From Microcebus murinus (taxonomy: Eukaryota; Chordata; Mammalia; Primates; Cheirogaleidae), in assembly GCF_040939455.1 (NCBI RefSeq), contig NC_134106.1, forward strand, positions 73,911,001 to 73,975,000: 64,000 nt of DNA, read 5' to 3'. Both the position numbers and the translations under genes were made by a program. Position 1 is the first letter of the stretch; each line of letters begins with the position of its first letter. The notes under the pieces were generated by a model. That model did not search any database. It was given only the letters and a program-made list of their open reading frames with translations, and was not told the origin of the DNA. This document shows, in pieces, positions 50,733-61,259 of the stretch.

Positions 50733-51195
50733 GTCTTGGTCCATTTTCTGTTGATATAACAGAATACCATAGACTGAGCCAGGCACAGTGCCACATTGCC
50801 TGTAGTCCCAGCTACTCAGGAGACTGAGGCAGGAGGATCACTTGAGGGCAGGAGTTTGAGGCTATGGTTCACTATGATCACTCATGTGAATAGCAAAAAT
50901 GGGATAGCATAGATTGGGTAATTTATATAAAGAAGAAATTTATTTCTTATAGTTCTAGAGGTTGGGAAGTCCAAGAGCATGGCAACTGCATCTGATGCAA
51001 GCCTTCATGCTGCCTCATAGCATGGGAGATAGCATCACATCGCAAGAGGGCACGAGTGTGCCAGCTCAGGTCTCAATTCTTCTTCTTACAAAGCTACCAG
51101 TTTCATCATAGGGGCCCCGACCTGATAACCTTGTCTAATCCTAATTATCTCTCAAAAGCCCCACCTCCAAATACCATCAACATATGAATTCAACA
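50733..51195 (-). mobile_element. MLT1-type LTR split by a SINE and ending in a fold-back
   Basis: The reverse LTR begins TTGGTCCATTTTCTGTTGAT, resumes after the SINE with TAGATTGGGTAATTTATATA and continues to AAAGCCCCACCTCCAAATAC. Its first ~90 bases are copied back in inverted form at 51236-51345. Confidence 0.8.
50775..50900 (+). mobile_element. 7SL-derived monomer SINE in the MLT1 LTR
   Basis: GAGCCAGGCACAGTGCCACA to ACTCATGTGAATAGC plus a short A run. CATAGA(C/T)TG on both sides is the probable target-site duplication. Confidence 0.78.
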
Positions 51196-51345
51196 TATGA
51201 ATTCATTCAAACATATGAATTTGAGTCCAAGAGCATGCAGTTTCCATGCTCTTGGACTTCCCAACCTCTAGAACTATAAGAAATAAATTTTTTATATAAA
51301 TTACCCAATCTATGCTATCCCATTTTTGCTATTCACATGAGTGAT
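50877..51345. repeat. Fold-back inverted duplication, 110-114 bp arms
   Basis: The left arm (50877-50990) and right arm (51236-51345) are reverse complements with one mismatch and one 4-base gap by eye. The arms include SINE end plus LTR sequence, so the copying happened after the SINE insertion. The loop is about 245 bp and holds three near-copies of CATATGAATTCA. A 13-bp perfect hairpin, GTCCAAGAGCATG and its complement, sits at the inner edge of the right arm (51225-51257). Confidence 0.93.
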
Positions 51346-51587
51346 ACATGAAACTTAGGGGGATACATTTAAACTGTAGCAATGTGAGAAATTCCTAAAA
51401 ACATACAACTTACCAAAACAGACACAAGAACGAGAAACTATGAAGTTTTTGCAGTAGATTAAATATGGGCACAAATGTTTTGCAGCCAGATGTCATAAAA
51501 AGGTGAAGTCTCCCCACTCTTTTAATTGTGGCTGGACTCATAACTGCTTTTACTAAAGAATGTGGTAAAAGTGCTGTCTTTTTCTAA

Positions 51588-51880
51588 AATTTTTTTTGAG
51601 TCAGGATCTCACTCTGTGGTCCAGGATAGAGTGCAGTGGCATCATCATAGGTCACGGCAACCTCAAATTTCTGGGTGTAAGTGATCCTCCTGCCTCAGCC
51701 ACCTGAGTAGCTGAGACTACAGGCACATACCACCATGCCCAACTAATTTTTTTATTTTTTGTAGAGATGAAATCTCATTATGTTGCCCAGGGTGGTCTTG
51801 AACTATTGGCCTCAAGCGATCCATCCATCTTGGCCTCTCAAAGTGCTAGGATTACAGGTGTGAGCCACAGCGTCCAGCCA
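51588..51880 (-). mobile_element. Alu SINE, diverged
   Basis: Reverse dimer ending CACAGCGTCCAGCC. The flanks at 51440-51587 and 51885-52015 look like two halves of one older element that I could not assign. Confidence 0.87.
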
Positions 51881-52017
51881 AAGTGATATCTTTGCAGTTT
51901 CCATTTTCACTGAGGCCCTACATAATGGCCATTTCCCTAAGGCCACTACATAAGGAAACTGGTCTAGCCTATTGGAAGAGAGGCCACATAGAGATGTTCT
52001 AAAATGTAATGTGAAAA

Positions 52018-52132
52018 AGCTGGGTGCCTATAGTCCCAGCTACTTGAGTCTGAGGCTGCAGGATTGCATGGGCCCAGGAGTTTGAGTCCAGCCTGGGCAA
52101 TGTAGTGAGATCTCATCTGTTAAAATAAAAGT
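52018..52132 (+). mobile_element. Alu monomer-type SINE, truncated
   Basis: AGCTGGGTGCCTATAGTCCC to TGAGATCTCATCTG, with part of the 5' end missing. Confidence 0.72.
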
Positions 52133-53370
52133 AAAATGTAGTCTGGATCTCCATTTGGTCTGTTCTAATTGTTTCTTTCAGTTGTATGAAGCAGAACCCC
52201 ACTCAAGCTTACTCAAGCAAGTGGGCTGGGCTGAAATCATGCACAGAAATCTGAGGGCTCAATCCACAGCCCAAGGAAAGTAGAGCTGCAAACAGAAAGC
52301 CACCAAGGCCCAGGCAGCCCTTTCAGGGACCACAGGAATGGATCACAATCTTCTCTGCACTACCTGGGTTTCCCCCTGTCTTGGCCACATGGGGTCTGGT
52401 GGCTCCTGCAACCCTGACTTTACAAAGACTTCCACCCTGAGTCCTAAGCCAATGGACAACTTCCTTTGTCTTGGAGATTAATCTCCAGGAGAGACTCCCA
52501 TGGGGCAGGCTCATTTTCTAAGCCAGAGCACAAGCCTTAGAATTCAAACGGCAAGTTATTCCAATTACAGAGGTTTGGCGTCACCTCCAGAGAGAAGGGA
52601 CTTGTCTGAATGGTGAATCTGGGTGCAGGCCAAGAGCATGCTCAGCTCAGCACTCTGGGGTCTCTCTCCAGCATACTTGCCTGCCTGCTCTCTACTCAGA
52701 GCTCTCTTCTGATGGCAGAGAGTACACTCTGCCCACATAGGGCAGGCCAGAAGTGCCTGACAATTGATGCCCAGAATAGTCCTCGATGACAGATGAGGAG
52801 TTGGTGGATAAATATAGTTCCCTGGCCCCTTGATAGGGTATTGAGGCATGTGCTATACAGGCTCCCAGAGGTCCCCAGTGGGATTGGGCCCTAATGTACC
52901 TTTTATTGGTTGCCTTCCTCTCTGTCTCCCTTCTCCACTCCCCTACCAGTGTTTCTGGAATCAAATTCCAAATATACTATCTGCACTCAAATTCTCAGTG
53001 TTGGCTTCTGGAGGACTGTAAACCAATAGAAATCCAGTGCTAGACTTCTAAGCCACAGCCTTCCATGCACTTGTTTTCATCTCCATTGCCTAATGCTTCC
53101 ATCTATTGCTCAACTGGTTCTGAATTCAGCGGGGAAAGAGGGATGTTATTTATTGTCTCCCAAGCCTACAGAAAATGCAATAAAGATCTGGAAAATGCTA
53201 CAGTGGAAAAAAGAAAAGGTCTGTCTGCCATGGACATGCAGCAGGAGACAAGAATGACTATTTGGTGGAGTTAACAAGGGAAGAAGGGTTGTCCCAACCC
53301 TGGTGAACAGACAACCAGGGATTCTGCCCAGCCAGCTCTCCAGGGCCCTCTCAGGTGCTGATGGCAGGAG
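52133..53370. other. Intergenic segment between SINEs and the CHCHD5 3' end
   Basis: No gene or assignable repeat. Short frames only. Confidence 0.5.
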
Positions 53371-53374
53371 TCAA

Positions 53375-53556
53375 AGCCCAGTGTACACAGTCTTTATTTA
53401 TTGAGAGTCCTGACATCCAGGAAAGTGAGGCCCACAGCCAGGGCCCTCAGAACTCCATTTGGCTGCTCTGCGGGGCTAGGGTGTCAAGTAACCAGTCATT
53501 CATGTCCAGTTTTCCTGCAGCCGAAGGAGTCCTCAGGAGGCAGGAAGCGGCTGTGC
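53375..53556 (-). CDS. CHCHD5: CHCHD5 exon 4: last seven codons, stop and short 3' UTR
   Basis: After acceptor TTTTCTCCACAG the exon encodes AQPLPAS and TGA (53556-53533). This matches the known human C-terminus and restores the expected 110-residue length. A polyadenylation signal AATAAA lies on the minus strand at 53398-53393, about 135 bases past the stop, so cleavage is expected near 53375. Intron 3 is about 2.3 kb. Confidence 0.9.
53393..53398 (-). terminator. CHCHD5: CHCHD5 polyadenylation signal AATAAA
   Basis: TTTATT on the plus strand reads AATAAA on the minus strand, downstream of the CHCHD5 stop at a typical 3' UTR distance. No better signal lies between the stop and this point. 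Confidence 0.8.
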
Positions 53557-56500
53557 CTGTGGAGAAAACACATCAACACAACTAGCACCTCTTCTGTGCC
53601 CAGCCCGGGACCGCGGATGGGGAGATCATGCAGACCCAGCAGAGGCCGGCCTAGCAAAGCCCACGGTCTGGAGGGAGAGGGTGTCAGGCAGCGACTTGGC
53701 CATGTGCTTGTGAACTAGTCAGCTGTGCTGAACTGTTACTGGCAGCAGGGAGGCCCATTCTGCTGAGTTTACTGGGCACCTGCTATGTGCCCAGCAGGCA
53801 AAAATCTCACTCTGGGGAGTTTGCCATCAAGTAGCGAGAAACAGACAACAAATGAACAAAATATGTCAACTCATGAGAAATTCAATGAAGAAAACTAAAT
53901 GAGGGTAAAGAGTAGAGGCATGTTGGAGCGGAGGGACATGCAGCACTTTAAACCATCAGCTACAAGAACACTGGACGTTCCAGCAAGATGTTATATCATG
54001 TTGTGTGAGATGGGCTTGTCTGTGTGTCTGCTACTGTGTAGACTAGACGACAGAGGAGGTTCGAAGCTAAGCTGCCCCCAAGCTAAGAAGGAAAAGCTGT
54101 AACTGGGATGCCACCACCAGGAAAGAGGAGGACAGTGGGGAGGAGCAGGGTGTTAGTTCCTCTGGGTGTACTGGATAGACATGAGTAGGGTTTAAAGGGA
54201 AGAGCTGTGACCTAATTTCCATTTTTAAAAGCTCCTTTGGCTGGCGGGGACTGTCAGGGGAGGGGTGGGATAGCCACAGGGAGACAAGGGAGAGGCTGTT
54301 TGTTTGTTCAGGGAAGGAAGGAGCAAATGGCCCTAAGATGGGAGGATAGGTCTTAACTGCTCAGATGCCCAAAAAACTTGAAAGAAAGGAATGCCCCCAA
54401 CCAATGACTATAAAACTTAGTGTGGACAGTATGTGATCACTACGGAATGTTTCCTGAGGAGAATTAAATTCCTTCTGGCTGGTTTCTACTCTTGGGGTCT
54501 CAACTTTTCACATATCCCTGCCTTATAAAAAGGACCAACAACTGTAGGGTCTGGTTAGAAGAGCAACTCCCAAATCTTTAGCCAAACACTCCCCAAAGCA
54601 GGCGATGGGAGGGAAGCAGTTACAAAGCAGTAGGATATGAGTCGTGATGGAGGGGCTCGGAGACCTACAGAGCCCAAAGATGGGGATGGGGCATCAGAGA
54701 GGTTTTCTGAGGGAGGAGGGTATCATCTATGCTGGAATAGGAATTAGCCAGGAGATGGATTAGGAAGGGCAGTCCAGGCAGAGGAAACTGGACAAAAGCA
54801 GCAGAGGCAGTCACTTGAGTAACTGCATGTTCACTGGGGCTAGAATGTAGAGCTTGAGGTGGAAAGTGGGGAGAGGTGGGGCCAGAGGTCACAGGGGCTG
54901 CAGGCTGTGCTGGGCTTGATTGAGTCTTGGCCTGGTGGAAGTGAGCACCGTGGAAAAGTTTCTAAGTAGAAGCAGAACATGGTCAGATTTCCTCTGAGAT
55001 CACTCTGGGACCATCATAGAGAACAGAATGAAAGGTAGGATGGAGCATGGAAGCCCAGGAGAAGGTTGGTCTAATGGTATAAGAGAGAAGCTGGGGCTGC
55101 AGGGACAAAGAGGGCCACAGAAAAGGTGCTCAAAGGGGCTGGGGACAGATGTGACTTTTGCCATCGGAGCTCATGATCCAGTGGGGGAGGCAGTAAACAT
55201 CTGAAAGAGTGGTTTTCAACCTTTTATTCATTATTGACCCCCAAGGAGTCTTTTCAGACTTTTGTTCTAATTGCTCTATCCATGGAATTTTAATATCACA
55301 GATATACTATATATCTGTTTACATACTGTACATATTAAAAATATTAAATATTAAAAAACATTTTTAATCCCACCACAACCCCTCTCCCAGTGCAGCTGGG
55401 AGGAAGGGAGAGAGAGGGTAAGGGAGGAGGTAGAGGAGGTCAGCCTGGGGAAGAACACAGAAAACCCAGCAAGGACCTAGGACTTTGTTCTCAATGTCAA
55501 TGGGAAGCCACTGGAGAGCTTTAAGGCATAATGTGACTAGACTTCAGTTCTTAAATGCTCACTCAGCCTACTGCACAGAGGTAAGAGAAGAAGGATTCGG
55601 GGAGACCAGGGAGAAGGCTGGGGAAGACATCCTGGAGGTGGAGGCAGGTGGCTGGACTAAAGCAGGGGCTGTAAAACGACAAAAGGTGATCATGTTCTGC
55701 ATTCTGGATGCATAGCGAAGGCCTGTGTGGTAGTGCGGTGGGGCCAAGGATGACTCCAAGGTCTTTACCTGAACAACCAGAGGATGAGGGGAATGTTATG
55801 GGGGAAAAAGTTGAACTGGTGAGCTCCCCTTACCTCCATAGTCGTGGGTGAGCGCGGTGGCTGCACCTGTTCAGCGCACTGCAGGAAGCGGCGCACATGC
55901 TCTGCACAGTTGCCTACGGCTGCCTCGTTCTGTCGAAGACACTCCTCAAAGGACTCGAAAGGCTCAGCACAGGCCTGGCGGATCTGGCGGATGATTGGGC
56001 TGTGGGGATAGGGCAGTTCAGACCCTGGGAGACTCCCAGTCCACTGCCAACCCCCACACTGCCACATATTTGCCCACACTCACTGGGAGGATGTGCATCT
56101 AGCAATGCTCATCTTAAGGTGGTGACAGTCGCGCTGCCATGACTCAGGCTTGGCCGCCACACACTGGCCATACTGTTCCAGTTCCCGGCCGCAGTAGCGA
56201 GCAGTGACCTCCAGAGCTGCCTGCCTGTGAGACAGGGTTGGCTGAGGATAATTCCAGGCAGCATGCAACAAAAGGAGTTTTCATCTGGGCCTGAGGTAGG
56301 ACTAGGTGTCCTGGGCAGATCTGGGAGTCTGAGGGATCCTGAGATGGGGCCAAGGAGGTATAGAGGTGAGGCCTGGCCCTGGGGTTTGTGAAACTGGGTG
56401 GGAGCTTCTGGGGAAGGTAGTAGAGGTCTTAAAACAAGGTCTGATTATTCTAAGGTAGGACTTGGGGGTCCTAGAAGAAATGTCTTAGAATCCAGGTATC

Positions 56501-57246
56501 CTCCAGTAGGCCTGGGATTATGTGCAGGTATGGCCTTGGAAATAAGATCTAGAGTTCTACGGAAACAGCATGGGTGCCCTAAATGAGTTTGGAGGTCTTA
56601 AAAGTGAGGTTTATAATTCCAGGACCTAGGGTGGGGGGGTTCTCAGGACCTGGGGTAGGGTCTCTTGGCCAAAGTCTTAAGAGATCAAATCTGAGGGGGT
56701 GGGGTAGATTTGAGGGTTCTGGGACTCAGGGTCCTAGGGACATGATCTGGAAGCCCTGGTGAGGTGGAGGCTCTGAAGCAAATCTAGAGAGTCCCACAGT
56801 TAAGCTCTTGGGGTTTCAGGAGGACAAGGTCTGGGGTCTTGGGCAGATCTAGAAGGTCCACAAGGTAAGATCTGGTGATTGAAGGGGGGGAGCTTGGGGC
56901 TTTAATGAGGGGTATAGGAGACCTAGAGGTCCTTAGACAAGTCTGGAGTCCTAGGGTTGCCATGTGAAGGAATGGAACTGGGGCCCTGGGGACGGAGCAT
57001 GGGTGAAGAGAGACTGGACCTGGGAGTCCTAAGTGAGCACGACGAAGGGGCGGGGCCTAAACGCTCAGAGGGCGGGGCTTGGGCATGCGGTGGAATGGGG
57101 CTTGTGAGGGAAGACAATGAATCGGGAAGGTCGGAATGGACCAGAGTGGCAGGTCCTGATCCCCGAGGTCCTAGGCTAGGTCCAGGTCATTGGGGAAGAA
57201 AAGGGAGCAGTGGCACATACGCGGTAGACGTCCCCGCTACTCACAT
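53533..57246 (-). CDS. CHCHD5: CHCHD5, coiled-coil-helix-coiled-coil-helix domain protein 5 (complete)
   Basis: CHCHD5 is a small soluble protein of the mitochondrial intermembrane space, a probable substrate of the MIA40 disulfide relay; its exact role is not settled. The coding exons are 57246-57245 (the AT of the start codon), 56224-56084, 55999-55834 and 53556-53533. The spliced frame is 110 codons plus stop, the same length as the human protein. Four CX9C motifs are visible, at C12/C22, C34/C44, C58/C68 and C79/C89, so there are two CHCH folds. The C-terminus reads AQPLPAS. All junctions are GT-AG. It lies between POLR1B and SLC20A1 on the same strand, as in human. I see no frameshift or missing cysteine, so the gene looks functional. 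Confidence 0.96.
53557..55833 (-). other. CHCHD5 intron 3
   Basis: Contains two copies of an old interspersed repeat. One is at 54680-55040, with AGAACATGGTCAGATTTCCT. The other is at 55470-55800, with GGGAAGCCACTGGAGAGCTT and AAGGATGACTCCAAGGTCTT. The family is not assigned. Segment 55209-55385 begins AGTGGTTTTCAACCTTTT, like a hAT terminal repeat. Confidence 0.6.
55834..55999 (-). CDS. CHCHD5: CHCHD5 exon 3
   Basis: The 166-nt exon runs from acceptor ATCCCCACAG to donor GAG|GTAAGG. It encodes residues from the split His48 through Glu103 (PIIRQIRQAC... to RSPTTME) and contains the third and fourth CX9C motifs. Ignoring the donor would read on into intron sequence (VRGAHQFNFF...). Confidence 0.95.
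56084..56224 (-). CDS. CHCHD5: CHCHD5 exon 2
   Basis: The acceptor is TGTCTCACAG and the donor is TCCCA|GTGAGTG. It encodes the last base of Met1, then QAALEVTARYCGRELEQYGQ and on to CTSS plus two bases of His48, including the first two CX9C motifs. With the two bases from exon 1 and the C from exon 3 it makes exactly 48 codons. Confidence 0.95.
56225..57244 (-). other. CHCHD5 intron 1
   Basis: G-rich on the plus strand, with many loosely repeated 'GGTCTTGGGG/AGATCTAGAGG' phrases (about 56390-56960) that look like a degenerate minisatellite. No exon is seen. Confidence 0.55.
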
Positions 57247-57330
57247 CTCGAGACCGGTGCCGATGTGGGGTCAGGCAGGCAGGTGAGACCCGCCTTTTCC
57301 GGTATCAGGTTGTCGTGGCGGCGGCCAGCC
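57245..57330 (-). CDS. CHCHD5: CHCHD5 exon 1 (5' UTR and first two bases of the start codon)
   Basis: On the minus strand the sequence CTCGAGAT|GTGAGTAG places a strong donor directly after AT. Exon 2 supplies the G, so the initiator ATG exists only in the spliced mRNA. The exon's upstream edge is not resolved; the position given is an estimate within the CpG-rich segment 57190-57500. Confidence 0.8.
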
Positions 57331-57441
57331 CCGCCCTCCCTGCCTGGCTTCTTCCGGTCGCAGAGTGGACGGGCAGCCCCATTCGTTTTGGGCCCAACGC
57401 GTCATGGCGGCGCCCTGCCTCTCCTTCCGGCCCGGCCCGTC

Positions 57442-57642
57442 ATGGCGGCGCCCTGCGGAGCCACTTCTGCCCTCCGCGGCCTAGCTGCTTTATCCCTTCC
57501 TACTTCTGGCTTGCGGTGGCTGCGCCTGCTGGTCAACGGAAGTAAGCAATCGAAAGGAGCGCAGTGCCTGGGCCCTAAAGGGAGGGCGGCGCTGAACTTT
57601 GCGGCGCCTCACCGGGCTGAGCCACAGCTACGAGCGCCCTAA
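57442..57642 (+). CDS. Divergent open frame of 66 codons, unproven
   Basis: From the ATG in the second YY1-like copy, the plus strand reads MAAPCGATSALRGLAALSLP and on to WLRLLVNG. This is Arg/Leu/Ser/Ala rich with no acidic residue in the first 30, like a mitochondrial presequence. It then continues KQSKGAQCLGPKGRAAL to a stop. A splice donor GAA|GTAAGC lies at 57541/57542, so it could be a first exon. I do not recognise the protein. The same ATGGCGGC pattern is expected from YY1 sites alone, so a coding role is uncertain. Confidence 0.25.
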   Translation: MAAPCGATSALRGLAALSLPTSGLRWLRLLVNGSKQSKGAQCLGPKGRAALNFAAPHRAEPQLRAP

Positions 57643-57660
57643 GTCTCCCGACTGGAACTA

Positions 57661-59195
57661 AGGGCGAGCGCTCCCCACATGCCGTTTGCGTCTTGGTTGG
57701 GCGCTGTGGCTGCCGACTGCTGGCTGCCGGGCTCAGAAACCGGGGGCAGATCCCTAACATCACGCTGCCACCTTCGGCCTTGTGCAAACGCTCTTCGTCC
57801 TCCCGGGACACTGTTTCCTGCAAGCGCGCGGAGCCAGGGTGCAGGGAGGAGGTCACCCCAAGAGCCGGACCACCCCTGTAGGGCCTCCCCTCTGCCCAGA
57901 GTGGGTTACCCAAAACGTGCCCCTTGCCCTTTGGCAAAGGGTCTAAAGCCAGGACATAGATGGGCTTTAATCCTTTATGCGACCGTTGGCAAGTTGTTTC
58001 TCTTTGTAATTGCTCCTGGTGTGGTCATCTAGATTCCTCCTAGTGTAGCAACGTTTCCAGCTTTCATCTGTCTTTAAAATGTGAGGTTAGACATGGGCGT
58101 GAGTTTCCGCATTTATGAGGCTGGATATCCCTTGGTCAGAACACTGAGCATCAGTCCTGCTGTCTGGTATGCAGATCTTTCAAGACTGCCAAAGTGAGCA
58201 GAAAATGCAGTTAATCATAGTGTTTACGAAGAACAAGAGCTATTAGACTGTGAGCAAGTGATAACAACACGTGGTCTCAGTATGCCCATCTGTAAAATGG
58301 GAATGCTGACGGTGAAATCCTTAACATAGGACATAATGCCAGTGAACGGTTTAACACAGATACTGGAGTAGTAGGAGTTCAGGATAAGGGAGAGTTGTTA
58401 AATGAGGCTGTAACCATAAGCTGCCCTGGTTGGCAGATGACATCTGATGTCTGCACCACTGGCCATCTGAAAGTGCCTCAGTTGACACAAGTAGGTTTGA
58501 AGCCATGGGCACTGAAAGGAAGCTATAAACCTTGAGATCTGTCCATTTTTCTTACTTGAAAAACTTTCAAGTGTATGTTTGATGGTTGAAGAGGGGAAGG
58601 GAACAGCATCAAGGGCTGTGGGAAGAGACACAGGACTGATCTCTTTGGCTTGATTGTGGACTGAATCCCTAGATTTTCCTCTCCTGGGAGAATGAAATCT
58701 TAACTCATCCTATGTCGTTGTTGGTGCTCAAAAGTGATACCCCAAGACTGGCACTTTTGTATGCTGAGAGGCCTTAGAAGCCGCCTCAGAATCAAGATCC
58801 CTCTAACTTAGTCTTGTTAACTCCCCATTCCCAAGCACAGGGAGGGACTCTTTCTGGAATTTCCTTATCTGACCAAGAAAGCTTCTTTCCAAAGAAATGC
58901 ACTTGTTTTAAACCCCTCCCTAGGGATATCCTCATGGAACCAGGAAAGATCAACCACCTGAGAAGAGACTGAGAGTCTTCACCACACACAGGTGGACTTT
59001 CTTCTGTTCTGGGGGGAAACTCCAAAAGTTAAAGTCCTCAGGGACTTTATCTGCACAATAAGACAAACTTTGTTCTCATGCAGCTGCACCTCTCACCTTC
59101 CCAAGTCTGCCTCCCACCTCCCAGGTCCATTCATTCTCCCTAAAGATTTACTGCCCCCAAAAGAATTGTCAACATTTCTCATCTCCCCTCACCTC
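57661..59195. other. Spacer between the CHCHD5 promoter and the inverted repeat
   Basis: A MIR fragment lies at about 58240-58360 (ATGCCCATCTGTAAAATGGG). No gene is recognised, and I could not find a clear second exon for the divergent frame at 57442. Confidence 0.5.
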
Positions 59196-59285
59196 ATGAA
59201 AAAGGGCATATAAGTTTACTGGGTTATTGAGTAATTCTCCCATGATTCCCCCATGCAAGTTAAAATCTGCATGCATTGTCTATGA

Positions 59286-59568
<283 letters not shown>

Positions 59569-60340
59569 ATTAATCTTTATCAACTGTGTAAATAGTTAAG
59601 TGCTTTGAGTGGAGTGGAATGTACCATACTTTTTCCAATAGAAAAGAGACATTTTGCATTTAATGGATTTTCACTTAGTATCAGAGTTTTCAGGAATAAG
59701 ATAGAGCCATCATGTGGGGGTCAGGTGCATGTGAATAAGACAAGTTCTGATCCCAAGTACTGAGGCTCTGGTAGTAGCAGGGGAGAGAGCCATACAGAAA
59801 ACAGCTACATAAATGAAAGGTGATAGAACAGCTTCAGCAGTTGATGAACTGTATAAAAGTCAGGCAATGGCACATGGCATCTGGAGGTGTCTGTATGTGT
59901 GGATCAGGGAAGGTCTCAGGGTCAAGCTCCAGATACATCTTGAGTGGGGAGGAGATGCCACCTGACCACGTGAACAGCAGAGACCAAGGGTATCCTGGAG
60001 GGAAGGTCAGGGACCTAGAGATTTCAGATAAGCCATTGTTTGTGGAGAATTTTTTTTTTTACCTCTTTAGTAGTACAAAAGCCAACCAGTCCTATAATAA
60101 TCAGATCTTTCTAACTTATTTCCTTAAGGATGAGATTTTCATAGTATCATCAAATGCCTTGGCCTGGCCACACGATGACAAAATGTTCCTCACTCAGAAG
60201 CTGGAAGGCCAGGTGTGAACCTTGTAGCTAATGTGCATGCTCCCTACAGCCTCCGCCTGCCACTGAAGCTCCTATCCATGGGGTGCTCCCTGCCTCTGGT
60301 GGCATCAACCTGAGACAGGGCAGCACTGGACACTGGGTGT
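59569..60340. other. Spacer inside the inverted repeat pair
   Basis: The 132-codon frame at 59820-60218 has no recognisable domain. No gene is supported. Confidence 0.5.
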
Positions 60341-60344
60341 CATG

Positions 60345-60433
60345 GAGTTTGAGATTGCAATGAGCTGTGATGACTCCACTGCACTCTAGCTGGGGTGACA
60401 GAGCAAGACCCTGTCTTGAAAGGGAAAAAAAAA
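60345..60433 (+). mobile_element. Alu 3' fragment (part of the inverted duplication)
   Basis: GTTTGAGATTGCAATGAGCT to GACCCTGTCTTGAAAGGG plus A tail, the inverted copy of the SINE beginning at 59291. Confidence 0.82.
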
Positions 60434-60559
60434 GGCAGATTCATAGACAAGGCATGCAGATTTTAACTTGCATGGGAGAATCATGGGAGAATTACTCAAT
60501 AACCCAGTAAACTTATATGACCTTTTTATATGCCCTCTTTTTTTAAAAAAGGCAACTAT

Positions 60560-60960
60560 TGATATAGGCAACTTGAATAGATTTCAAGGGAATTACGTTA
60601 AGTGAAAAAGGCCAATCTCAAAATGTTATGATTCTATTCACATAATATTCTTGAAATAAAATTATAGAGATGGAGAACAGATTAGTGGTTGCCAGGGGTT
60701 AGAAATGGGGGACAGGGTTGAGGATGTCTATAAAGGGAAACCATAGTATCTACTTGAGGCAATGGAACTGTTCTTGATTATGTCGTTTACATCAGTCTAC
60801 ACAGGTGATAAAATTAAATAGAACTATGCACACAACACAAATGAGTACATGTAAAACTGGTGAAATATTTAAGTTCTGTGGATTGTCCTAATGTCAATTT
60901 CTTAGTTGTAATTATACAATTTAAAATGAAAAGTTAAAAACAAATTTCTAACAAGTTTTA
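60560..60960 (+). mobile_element. L1 3'-end fragment (old L1M type)
   Basis: GGTTGCCAGGGGTTAG, ACACAAATGAGTACATGTAA and CTGTGGATTGTCCTAATGTC are L1M 3' UTR signatures. Confidence 0.78.
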
Positions 60961-61259
60961 GTGCTGGTAAAAAAATAGACTTGAACAATAGACCTCACCT
61001 ATGGGTCAGAGACTGAAATAGGGTAAGAAAGTCTATAGTTGGGATTCTATTTACATAGGGGGGAGTTACCAGACAATAGATTCGAGGTGTTTTTCCTTAC
61101 AGTTTCAAGAAGCAAAGCCAGGATATATCTTGAATGAATAGATTTTTCTGTCTATTCGTATTTGCCTTATAATTAGAGGTAGACCACCTAAAGCCAAACT
61201 CAGGAAAAAATTATCTTAGGAAAGCTTTTATTATCAAAAAGCCTCTCATATAAGTGTAT

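Larger units (their letters stand above)
57190..57660. promoter_or_regulatory. CHCHD5 CpG-rich promoter with ETS- and YY1-like sites
   Basis: The segment is GC rich with many CpGs. ETS/NRF-2-type cores (CTTCCGG, TTTCCGGT and their complements) lie near 57296, 57352 and 57424. Two copies of a YY1-like CGTCATGGCGGCGCCCTGC occur at 57400-57418 and 57439-57457, and a degenerate third lies near 57312. No TATA box is seen. Such sites are common in promoters of genes for mitochondrial proteins. Bidirectional activity is possible. Confidence 0.7.
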
